Shown here one piece after another: positions 1 through 10,461 of a stretch of 64,000 bases of DNA (its first letter is position 1; each line of letters opens with the position of its first letter). Source of the stretch: Collybiopsis luxurians FD-317 M1. Lineage: Eukaryota > Basidiomycota > Agaricomycetes > Agaricales > Omphalotaceae. The translations under genes were made by a program, and so were the position numbers. The stretch covers positions 370,716 to 434,715 of the forward strand of contig KN834776.1 of assembly GCA_000827265.1 (NCBI GenBank), given 5' to 3'. The notes beneath the pieces were generated by a model. That model saw only the letters and a program-made list of their open reading frames with translations. It did no database searches and was not told the DNA's origin.

Positions 1-2513
1 GGGGAACTGATGATGGAATTGGAAGGACTGTTGTTGTGTGGTGGTGGTGGAGAAGGAAGAAAATTTGACGAAGTTTTTGGTGTCAGGCAACACCGAGAGC
101 GTGTCCATTACAAACATCTCCGACCTTGCAGCTCGTTGGCATTCACCGAGGGACGAATCTTGAGGCGGCTGAAACATGCGAGCTGATCAATACGGCATGG
201 ACGTAAAACTCGAGAAAACGGGAGAGCCTGCAGCAAATGGAATAATATAGCACCATGTAATCCAGCCTGACTCGACTGACTTTTTCCGTCCGGAACAATC
301 TGTGTCCATGGTCGCAGATGGAAATGGAATGGGATCCTCCTTCGCAGGTATACGTTTGCAATGAACTTGTTCCTCCTGAATGGGCGCACGTCTGCGTCAA
401 AAAGACTGAAGGAATACTGAAAAGGAGAGGGTGATCAGACGTTAGCCTTGCTCCAGACGATACAGATAGAAAAAACGCGCACATTGTCAAGCATACACGT
501 TAGACCATAGACTGCAGCCACACTGACTTTCGGAATCGATCCAAGGAGACGTTGAATAGAGTATTACGCGCTATTTTGTCATACTGGTCAACCAGTCTAG
601 AAACGAGAGAAAGAGCCGAAAATCAGTGAGTATTTCGACTCGAATTCCAGGACCCCGCATACTTGCGGTGACAGCGATAGGCGCAAGCTGTGTAATCCAT
701 TGATCCACTGCTGTAAGCCTCTGGAGTGCTCTCAAGTCTTGCATCCAAGTCGCTCATCGAAGTGTGTAGAAAGAGTCCGGATGAGGACGGCCCGAAAGGT
801 AAGAACATCAAAACATTTAGTCGGACCGTCAATGGTCCTCCGTACAGAAATCGTACAATGGCTACTTGGGTGAATGGCGCTCTGAGAGAGAGCAAATCTG
901 GCACTATACACCATCAAAAGTACTGACTTTCAACGATAATGATGCTCAAATATAGCAAAAGTTTTGTGGGCTGTGTATCAAAGGATTTATCTTCGGTTGT
1001 TCATCTGCAAGCACCTATTGTCCCTTCCTCCAGAACCAGGCAAAGCCCCCACTTGTCAGAATATACTACTATCCCAGCCCCGCCACCTTCCTCATAGCAG
1101 ATTCAATCCGTCGAGACGTCATATAAGTGATTTATCACCCAAATGTCTACCATGTCCTGTCCCCCATTGCTCGACCATGCCGCTACGGAAACACAACCGA
1201 ACGAAAATAGGTAAGTGGACATATGTCTCTTGGCCCGAATGCCCACTGCAGGTTTGTGTTGACCATCCTTTGAACATGATTGACCCGCGCGAAATTGCAC
1301 CAAGCAGTTCTCTCCTTCCCCAAATGCAGAACTGATACTCGTGTCCATAGCTCGCTCTTTTCAACGTTCATTGCGAACAAGTTTAAATCGGCACAGCATA
1401 TGTGCAACTTTGGAAAGCAGGTCGATCTCATGAGTGGTCTTCATACCTTCTATTGTATACCTCGAGCCCTTTAAGGAGAAAGGTTATCAAAGAAAACATA
1501 GCGCCAGTTAGCAACGTGACAGCGTTGTCAGGTTCAACCTAGATTCCCTGCACCCTCGCCAGCGATGCCAAAGCAAGCTGACAGTAAGCTTTACTCTAGA
1601 CCTTTGTCGCGGTTGTTCTTGCCAGCTCTTGTTGTGGCTGACAATAAGACACTTGTCGCGCGCATTGAACGGACCCCGAGCCACTGAAGCAGAGTTGAAG
1701 GCATCCGAGGTGCATGTCTATTGGACTCTTCTCTATCAATTTCACTCAAATTTAACCTAGAGACAACGCCATGAGCGCCTCTCTACATCCGTCTCAAGAA
1801 GCACTGCCTATCGTGCTTCCTAATTCTTTCAAAACCACTGCCAATTGTATAAATACCCTCGACTTTGACTAGAACTGCATAGATGGTAAATCTCGACCAT
1901 TTTAAAACAAGAAAAAACCTAAATATCAGCAAAGAAAAAAAAAATGTTCCGTTCACTGACAAGCCATCATTATTGATCAAAGTCAAGATGGAAGAGCATC
2001 GAGAAAGAAAAAGTACAAAAATGTCAGCTGTCCATGAGTAGATAATGATCCCAGGCCTGGCAATCGAGTGCCTTTCAATTCTCCCATTTGGATACACCTA
2101 GAAAGAACAGTGAGGAATGCAAGTATAGCCAGGATCGACCTGCAGTATCTGAAGTATATTCAGCAGAATGTCCATAAAGTCAACTCTGCAAAATTGCCAT
2201 TATTTTAGATGGAGTATTTTAAGTCACTGTAAATCTTGTGTTAGAGGTTTAAGTTAGCGGTAGTGATGTGTCAGCTGGGGCAAGTCAAATGACAAAAAAA
2301 CATACTAAAAATAGTTTATGAATTTTATGAGGTGGAATTAACCAGGTGTTATCGGTCTCAGAGTCATGATGCACATTGAATCATTGAATCATATACAGCA
2401 TGCTAAGCTGGAATGAGATAGAGAATTCAGTTTGTGCCTTGAATTAATTTTTTGGCATGAAAAACATAATAAATAGTCTGCATAGCATTGACAATATTGG
2501 ATTCCCCAATTGC
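1..2513. other. Gene-poor stretch at window start
   Basis: Only short, mutually overlapping open frames are present on both strands, none longer than about 125 codons. No convincing chain of splice sites or known domain was found. A plus-strand guanine-rich start (1-60) could belong to a gene lying to the left of the window. The last ~400 bp are AT-rich and form the 3' flank of the NLR gene. Confidence 0.5.
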
Positions 2514-5500
2514 TTATTTTCTCAACAGAAGCACCTCTTCCTCGAGTCTTTCAGCTTCCTCCAACTTACCCCACTTGCGGTAGGTCAAAGCAAGGTTAGA
2601 CATGGAAGTCAAAGTATCAGGATGGTGCTCCCCAATCACTTGTTTGGATAGCAGAAGCACCTGCTCTCCAAGCCTTTCAGCATCCTCAAGCTTACCACGA
2701 GAATGGTAGGTCAAAGCAAGGTTAGACATGGAAGTCAAGGTATCAGGGTGATGTTCCCCAATTACTTGCTTGCATAGCAGAACCACCTCCTCTTCAAGCT
2801 TTTCAGCTTCCTCCAGCTTACCACCATCACGGTAGGTCAAAGCAAGGTTGGACATGGAGCTCAAAGTACTAGGATGGTGCTCCCTAATCACTTGTTTTCT
2901 TAGCAGAATCACCTCCTCTCCAAGCTTTTCAGCTTCCTCCAGCTTACCACTATCATAGTAGGTCATAGCAAGGTTAGACATGCAAGTCAAAGTATCAGGA
3001 TGATGTTCCCCAATTACTTGCTTACATAACAGAACCACCTCCTCTCCAAGCTTTTCAGCTTCCTCCAGCTTACCACAATCGCTGTAGGTCGAAGCAAGGT
3101 TAGACATGGCAGCCAAGGTATCAGGATGGTGCTCCCCAATCACTTGTTTTCTTAGCAGAAGCACCTCCTCTCCAATCTTTTCAGCATCACCCAGCTTACC
3201 AAGCCTGTGGTAGGTCAAAGCAAGGTGAGACATGGAAGACAAAGTAAAAGGATGGTGTTCCCCAATCACTTGTTTTTTTAGCAGAAACACCTCCTCTCCA
3301 AGCTTTTCAGCTTCCTCCAGCTTACCATTATAATAGTAGGTTATAGCAAGGTTAGACCTGCAAGTCAAAGTATCAGGATGGTGTTCCCCAATCACTTGCT
3401 TGCATAGTAAAAGCACCTCCTCCCCAAGCTTTTCAGCTTCCTCCAGCTTACCACAGTTGCAGTAGGTCGAAGCAAGATTAGACATGGAAGCCAGAGTACT
3501 ATGATGGTGCTCCCCAATCAACTGTCGACATAGCAGAAGCACCTCCTCTTCAAGCACCTCAGTCTGGGCCCAGTATCCACAGGTTTTGAAAATCATTGCC
3601 ATGCATTTCCGTGTATAAATTGTAGGGAGCTGTTTCCATTGGATATGCTCTGCTTGTGTTAATAATTGCCTGCGAAATGAATAATCACCCTCACTAAGCC
3701 CTAAGGGGGTGGCACGCCCTAGTACCATTGCTACTCCCATGTTCAGCTGTGTATGCTGCAAAATTGTCTCATGTGCACACTCATGAATTATTGAGTGAAT
3801 CTTCAAGTATTGCTCCCTGGAATCATAAGCAACTAGGGAAAATTGGCACAATTCATTAACACTATGATTCAGCAAGCCTTCCTCTGGGAACAAAGACATA
3901 AATTTCTCAATCTCTGTTTTTGCTGGGCCGCTTACTTCATTTTCCTCAAAATCACTACTATTGAAAGAGATTGCATGCTTGAATATAGCTACTGGAATGG
4001 CAGTGGGATGCAAGAAACTGCAAACTTGCATCAAATACCTTGCAGGTTCACTGAGCCTTTCAAAGCTCAGCATGAATGTACTGAACACAGTCTCTGAGTA
4101 GGTATCTAGTGATCGCATTCGATAATTAAGAACATTCTTTTTTTGCTTCTCAAAGTGGGATAAATAGTCACTCAGTCCACATGTTGGGCTTGCTTGAATA
4201 TATGCACCTGCTGTTGAGACAGCCAGAGCATGACACCCAAGAGTAGTAACAATTACATGTGCCAAGTCGTAGTCATCTTTGGAAGGGTCTACATGTGCAT
4301 GTTTTAAAAGAAGTTTCACTGCACTATCCCTGTCAAGGTCCCCAAGGTCAATGTGATTTTCAGGTAAACCCACTTGTGCCATTTCTCTAAAACGGCTTGT
4401 GACAATTATATTCCCATGATTGCAGGCAGGAATGTAATTTTTCAGAACCACTTCCCTATCATCAGCATTGTCAAAAATGCAAAGCCAATTCTCCTGAGTG
4501 CTTGCAAGAAAACCTTTAACACTCTCAACACTTTCACCCACACCTATGGTGTTTGCCAGCTTCTTAAAATCTTCCACAAGTGTAGCATCAGAGCTAGCAT
4601 CAAAGAACCAGACATTTGAAAATCTATCCAAGCTGATAGTTAATTTGCTATCCTCTTTCTGTTTTAATTGTGGTAGCCTTACCTTTCAAAATTATCAGCA
4701 ACAAAGTTAAGAATCACTTGTGTCTTCCCAGTTCCACCAGCTGCCACAATTGTAACAACATGCTGTTTTGACTGCAACTTAGATTTGACAGCCTTTGCCA
4801 GCTCCTTTATTTTGGTCCAATTTGTTGAATTGGGAATTTCAAAACCCTCTCCACAAACTTTTTTGGCCATGTCTTGATTATAGCTTGTGATGACAATTGG
4901 TGCACAGGCCCATCCTGGAAGACGGTCCTGTAATCCTAGAGAAGGATTTCCATTTTCAAACACCAAGACAGAATTTTCTGAAATATCCTGAGGTCCTTTG
5001 ACTTTTTCTGTAAAGGCTTTCTGAAGAGCATTAACTGAACTTGCATCCAGATTGATGACAGTACACCTAATCCCCATTAGCACTTAACTATGAATTCAAA
5101 ATACAACATATACCATTTCATGTTGTTCCTGATGAAATCCTCAATCTCCTCTTTCTTTGAGCTGTAGAGTGTAACAACTGGAGGTGAAAATACTTTTGTG
5201 ATCTGGGAAATTATATCCTCTCTTCCGACAAAGTATTGGCTGGGGGTGGGACAGACGAGAACCTTCGATGCCCTCTCAATTACTCCTCTACCAGTGTTTA
5301 GAACATTTGTGATATTTTGATTCCCTTGGATATGATAGAATTCTCCACCACTGACATGGACATGTTGTGCACCGGAAAAGAATGCCCCGGAAAATGAAGA
5401 ATTTGTGGGGACTGTTGATTGCTCTGCATGCTGTGGGGTGACTGCAATACCTGGCCCTTTATGCTTGCTTTTCTTATCTCCAGAGCTGAATTGCAGAAAT

Positions 5501-5532
5501 TTACGCCAGCTAGATTCCTTCTTCTGTGCCAT
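2514..5532 (-). CDS. NB-ARC/TPR NLR-like protein with a degenerate extra NTPase
   Basis: Three exons (5114-5532, 4683-5066, 2514-4632; introns 47 and 50 nt, both GT-AG with CTAAT- or CTATC-type branch sites) give 973 residues. The N-terminus (about 55-75) has the HVHVSGGEFYHIQGNQN motif that precedes the NTPase in many basidiomycete NLR-like proteins. A first NTPase-like segment follows (FVGRED at 101; Walker A site replaced by TLYSSKKEEI; kinase-2-like SVLVFENGN at 172; PIVITSYN at 197). A complete NB-ARC comes next: Walker A AAGGTGKT (248-255), Walker B WLCIFDNADD (317-326), RNBS-B-like NIIVTSR. The C-terminus is a kinesin-light-chain-type TPR array. Family knowledge: NLR-like NTPases with repeat sensors act in fungal self/non-self recognition; this role is inferred. 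The start MAQKKESSWR is chosen because the family-like region begins just after it; an upstream in-frame ATG at 5631 is possible. Confidence 0.9.
2517..3551 (-). repeat. Eight tandem TPR-coding repeats (126 bp) plus a partial ninth
   Basis: The 3' end of the NLR gene encodes eight 42-residue repeats and then nine residues of another unit. Each unit runs GEEV-LLL-KQVIGEHHPDTL--MSNLA-TY---GKLEEAEKL. Most positions are fixed, whereas the three residues between TY and GKLE differ in every unit: CNC, YYN, HRL, SDC, YDS, RDG, HSR, RKW. Unit length and sequence match the kinesin-light-chain/NB-ARC TPR type. The stop codon falls where every other unit has a CAA codon. Confidence 0.93.
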
Positions 5533-6900
5533 GATGGGTAAGATGAGGGTCGGAATGAAAGATGCTCGTCTATTCATGAGCTTGGCTGTGCCATCCTTGA
5601 CATGTGCTCTACACATGTTTACTCGGAACATTGCAGCTGCCGGCTAGTCCGGGAGTGAATTCGTATTCAAGTGATCGCACAGCTTTGGATGAAGGAAAAT
5701 GGACATGGCGGGCTTGTCATGAGACCAAAAAAACACAACCGTGCACGCGTCATCTCCTGACTGATCCTTACGCCAGCGGTTGAAGTTGGTCTCTACCATT
5801 ATGTATACCCTTTTCTAAATGCTTCGCACCAATCTCTGATCTGCTCTCATTGTTTCGTGGACCCGAGAAGTGCCTTGGTACCGTTCCAGTAGCTCAACGT
5901 CAGCCCCCAGAGTCTCTCTGCGCCCTCGATCAAGATGATGCACAGCTTTGCTCTAAACTTACCTCCGTGCACTCAAAGATAACAGCTACCGCTGAACAAT
6001 GACTTTCCTCAAGTCCCAAGCTTCATTTCATTAATTTACAGCAGCCCTGGAGTCAAATCCACCCATAGCTGCCGCCCCACCGATTTTGGGCCTTTCGAGC
6101 GAAATCGCAGGCAAGCCCTACTTCAAGTTGCCGCTTCGGTCGAATAAGATACCCTCATCGTCTCATGTAGTTATGGTCCCATTCCTTGTACCAGATCTTC
6201 TCAAGGTCCTAACCTGGGTATAGGTATACGTATGATGGGGTAGTGTCCAGAATGGTAACAGGGGAAGTCGAAGAAATCAGAGAACAGCTTCCCTGACGTC
6301 GAACTTTCTATTAACAGGAAATGAAGACCCGAAATAGCGGAATAGATACCTTTTCGCTTTACTTCAAAGCTTGTTGGCTCTTCCGTTGCCCAACAGTGTC
6401 CTTATTTTCACGTAGAATATCATCGTCATCGGAAGGTCGAGACACGGTCATTCATTAGCAGCCTCTCGCCGAGTTCGAAAAGTCAGGTTCGAACATTCGC
6501 GACAACCAGTATGTCAAGTCGGCCGAGGTACAAAGGCTCCTCCTCACTGGTTGAAATAGGAGATGACAGCGAAAAGAACAATTGCATCCACTCTATATAC
6601 ACGCGCCGACACGGACTACATGCTACGTGATTCTAGTACCCACTTCCATTTCAAAAAAAAATCTATCCGTGTACTGTACCTCGGTCACGTACAGCTCCGG
6701 TCACAGGCAATGAATAGCTCTCCTTCGTTGTTCCCTCCTCCCTCCCTTCCTGGCATATTCGATTACCTGAAAATAAAACAATTGTCAGCAAACACATAAC
6801 GCTAGCGTACACGAACACGTAGACAAAAAGGGGGCACCAAAGCGCCCAAGGAAATACAAAGAAAGTTCAGAATTATGAGACGTATCAATCAAAGCCCAAA
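5533..6900. other. Intergenic, 5' flank of the NLR gene
   Basis: This stretch contains no open frame above 80 codons with recognisable content. It is the upstream region of the minus-strand NLR gene and presumably contains its promoter. No TATA box or other site could be assigned with confidence. Confidence 0.4.
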
Positions 6901-6916
6901 AGCTCAGAAACAGCTT

Positions 6917-8340
6917 CTAGTTGATTATTTTTTGTATTGGTCTCATCAACGAGAAGAAAGAGGGGAGTAGAAGAAGGGGGAGTTTGTGGAGGAGACGTTG
7001 TGAAAAGGAGGGAGGGAGAGAAGAGGCAAGGTACTCACCAGAGCGGTAGAGGAGGGTCAACAATGCCCAAGCGGGGTCGGGTACCATGCCTTGCAGTGCA
7101 TCCGAGTGACACATAGCCTGGTGATGTGGCTCGGATCCAACGCAGACCCTGCATCGGACTGAAAGAAAAGAGAGATGTAATGTGAGCAAGACGTCGACGG
7201 AAGAAGAAGCGAAGATAAAAGGAATGTATCGAATATCAGATGGGGTTGCCCGAAAGATTGAGCTGTGGCGGGCAGTTTCGGCAGCGTATAGTACGAAGAC
7301 CGTCGTGATAAAAGCATCATGCGAATGAAACGAGGAAGCCAGGAGAGGTGATGGAGAGTAATACAGACTTGATATACTCACTAGTATTTTCTTCACCACT
7401 GGTGCCCATTACCGCGATTCCAAAACACGGATTCACCCTCCCGCGGTTGCTCCACAACATTGGTCTACAGACCAGGGCACAGCTAGAGAAAGGAAGCAAG
7501 ATTAGAACGATGTTGGTTGAGCGAAGAAAGAAAAGAGGCGAAATTCAAAGGTTCAGTGTTTTATAAAAACAGCCTTGGAATTGTCGTCAAATAGCAAGCC
7601 CGCGTAAGAGCTCGCATCAGGCGGTAACTCCATGTATATCATCAGGAAAAGAAGACAAGATACGAAAGGGTAAAGGAGAAGAGAAGGATGAAAGACGAAA
7701 AACTCACCCAACACGATATGGTCCGAGTTAACGCAGAGTTTCAGCGCCAGGCAGGGCAGGTCGGTGTCAGACAAGATTTAAAGACGTTGGTGGCCACTCA
7801 GGCATCTGGAAAGGAGAATGTGTGAGTAAATGGGCAACAGAGAAAACGGCAAGGAAGGAAAAAAAAAAGAAAAAGAAAAAAGGGATCAGTGGATTGACAG
7901 ATATGTTAAAAGCATTGGGCTCTCCGGTAGAGAACGCTCATATACTCTAGTTTGAATTATGTTTTGGTCATCACAGAGTACAACATTGGATAGCGAGTGG
8001 AAAAAGGACCGTACAACAGAGAAAAAAACTCACTACTTGATATTCCCGGCCTCGCCATTTTCCTTATACCTCCATGCTCGGCGTTGCGGAAAGGTAAGAG
8101 GTCCTGAAGGGGAAAAGGACAGAAGAAGCGTTAGCATTGGAAATAAAGCAAAAGAAAAGATAGAGGAACAGAAAACCGATCAGTGTAACTATGACAAAAA
8201 AAATTTACATCGCGTCAAAGAATTAGGTAGCTCTCGACGCTCAATAAAGTTGGAATTTTTCATCGTTTCGAAACAAGTAAAAGAGCAAAGAAAGGAAGAT
8301 GATGTTTGGTCGTACTCACAAGTTATCAACGATGGTCATA
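6917..8340 (-). other. Regularly spaced splice-bounded blocks (possible spliced RNA or decayed gene)
   Basis: On the minus strand, five good 5' splice sites (GTGAGT-type) lie near 8316, 8027, 7703, 7376 and 7034, about 290-340 bp apart. Each is preceded by a 70-125 nt block that follows a pyrimidine tract and AG (for example near 8095, 7820, 7488 and 7161). The first block begins with ATG near 8337. The blocks cannot be joined into one open frame: the block ending at 7707 has stops in all three frames after its only acceptor. Two blocks (7038-7161 and 7707-7780) share a short similar stretch (CTGCGTT, then CGAGCCA or CGGACCA). It may be a spliced non-coding transcript or a decayed multi-exon gene. 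No known protein was recognised. Confidence 0.3.
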
Positions 8341-9119
8341 GTCGAGATAAATGAGCGTCGGAAAAAAAAAATTTTTTTTGTACGACCACGTTTAGGGCAG
8401 GCGTTTTTGTAAGCCGGGCGTGATAAGATAATAACTGAGCGCTGAGCGCCTATCAATCGAGCGCTTTTGCCTTTCCTGCGATTCTCCCAATAAGCCTCGG
8501 GTGATAGAAACGAATAAAGAACGGTATCGACATTAACACTATAAGTAAAGCAAAGTTTGACCTACAGCACCCTGGCTATACTTGTCGGTAAACATTCACA
8601 GAACTGATTCTCAAAAAATGCACGTCGTTTCAAACGACTTATCGTAAGGCTGAGGTTAGTAAATTCCACTCGTCGTCGATGATTCATGACGCCGCTTTAA
8701 ATACCTATAGAGGATGTTCAGAGGGCGTGCTAGCCCTGCACAATCTCCGAGTGCATGGAGATACCATCTAGCCTGAACCTTCGCCACTAAGTATGTTAAG
8801 GTATAGTGTTCCCGCTAACCATAAATCTTCATTTGCATCTCATTCAATCTGAAGATTTACCAGAAGGGCCTCCGGATCGGAAAACTGCCAATCCCATACC
8901 GGAGATAGGTAAGCTAGGTAACTTAGGTAGGTAGATGGGTGGGTTGGATCCCGGGCCTCAAGTCCCAAGAAAAAAAAACTTCTCCAACAGACCTCTCAGA
9001 GAGCCTTGAAACTGGCACCAACCCCCCGAAAATCACAAGTAGGCCAGAATCCCAGTCAAACTCTATTCCCGGGGGGGGGGGGGTTCTGAACGAATATGAA
9101 AGTACGAAGCGTTAACGAC
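8341..9119. other. Intergenic
   Basis: No gene was seen. The stretch holds a few homopolymer and short simple-sequence runs, including GGTAGGTAGATGGGTGGGT near 8925 and a run of about 14 G at 9069. Confidence 0.4.
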
Positions 9120-9660
9120 AGATAGAAGACCCTCGCCGGCTCTTCCGAAGCCAGAACATTCGTAAGGTGAACCAGGACCTCTTTTCCTTCGAGTTCCTTC
9201 GAGTTCAAGCTGTTCTAATCTTCATCTTAACCGACAAGCCGCTCATAGCCACCTGTTCAGAACATCACTAACATCACTACTCTTTCATCGACTTCTCCAG
9301 TACGGCATATCCATCTTCGATCCTAGGCATCGCAGCCGCGTACCGCTCAGGGAAACGCAAGACTCAGATCCAGCTCGACATTCCTCCCGGTGCAAAGAGA
9401 GGAAAGTAGCTGCAACTGGGAAAAGCTTGTGCGGAGCACAAGGAGTGTTGATGCTATCCGTCTCCCACCCATCGTTTGCCGTTGACCGTGACATCCCTTA
9501 AGTTTCAGCCTCAGCTTCGGATCAGACAGCTTGCGAGAAGGTACACCTTTATTCCCCTAACCAGTACTTGATGGAATGACTTCTTTCGAACCCCCTACAG
9601 ACCGAAAAGCTCCTCCAATGTTCATCCAATCCTCTCTTGTGCCGAGCGGCATCACCATGC
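9120..9660 (+). pseudogene. Decayed 5' portion of the 63-64 kb gene, sense on plus strand
   Basis: The plus strand here resembles the reverse complement of 63400-63900. Matching landmarks in order are CGCCGGCTCTTCCGAAG (about 9135), ATCTTAACCGACAAGCCGCT (about 9222), CGATCCTAGGCATCGCAGC (about 9319) and TGCGAGAAGGTACACC (about 9530). Intron parts and acceptor sites match as well as exons, so this arose from genomic DNA and not from a spliced transcript. Indels and stops break the frame. The identity of the parent gene is unknown. Confidence 0.7.
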
Positions 9661-9689
9661 GGCGGCTTAAGCCCACCTTAACGTTACAG

Positions 9690-9940
9690 CTACCCCCGAC
9701 TTGGGGTACGTGAGGATATATAGATAACTTTCTTACTATCTTCAGGGATAACGGTGAAAAGGTAGTGACCTGCAGTGTCTAGGGTGTGTCGTCAGTAAAC
9801 GAGGGAGAAAGGGAAGGGAGGGGAGGGCATGGATGCTGGCACGTCGTCCTTCTGCAGATTGGAAGACTTGGATATCATAACAAGCTCATCAACGCATTTC
9901 GTATCATGATCGTTGGATAAGTATGAAGTGAATTTATTTT
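9690..9940 (-). pseudogene. Decayed 3' portion of the 63-64 kb gene, opposite orientation
   Basis: The plus strand here resembles the plus strand of 63110-63400, so the relic is antisense, opposite to the adjoining 5' piece. Landmarks are ACCCCCGACTTGGGGT, CTTACTATCTTCAGGGATAA, GTGTGTCGTCAGTAAACGAG and GGAAGACTTGGATATCA. The two halves of the same parent gene thus meet tail to tail. The reading frame is destroyed by indels. Confidence 0.7.
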
Positions 9941-10461
9941 GCGATCTTCATTCGCTATACTATTACTACTAGTTCTCATAGTAGTCATAGTTTCGCACGA
10001 CACGACCGGCCTTCCTTATTTCTTCTTTGGCTCTAGTCATGAACAAAACCCAAACCGCAATCTGATTCTGAACGCTAGGGATCAAAGAGAAGAACGATCA
10101 GCCAAATGATCCCTCACAGCACGGCAGCGCCATGCGTGAATGCCAGACGTCATTACCATCGGGTCAAGTTATATATTCCGCAATCGGTTGGAAAGCTATA
10201 GACCTGTACGACATTTGAATCTTCGTCCATAGTGGTGATTTATTAAGTTTTTAAAGAATCAGATCCATTGTGCATGGCTATGCTCACCGCAAACCCCATG
10301 CCAACCCAGAGCGCTTTTCAGAATGGATGGATGAATTGAAAGTAAGTATCTACAAAGGTAAATTTAAGTCGTTCTCAGACTGGTGACAAAGATATCTTTA
10401 AACACGAAACCCGGAATATTTGTACCTCACTCCCCCTTCTTATGACATTGCTCTACTACCG
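9941..10461. other. Intergenic
   Basis: No gene was recognised. It is the 5' flank of the plus-strand gene that starts at 10462. Confidence 0.35.

Noticed and set aside
3843..4097. Plus-strand open frame opposite the NLR gene
   Set aside because: Antisense to conserved NB-ARC coding sequence, with no splice signals or known content.
9065..9085. Long run of G
   Set aside because: A homopolymer of about 14 G without flanking structure; it could be simple slippage or an assembly artefact, so no function is claimed.
10020..10065. Short resemblance to the last exon region of the transcription factor (around 13637)
   Set aside because: Only about 25 bp of loose similarity, within chance.
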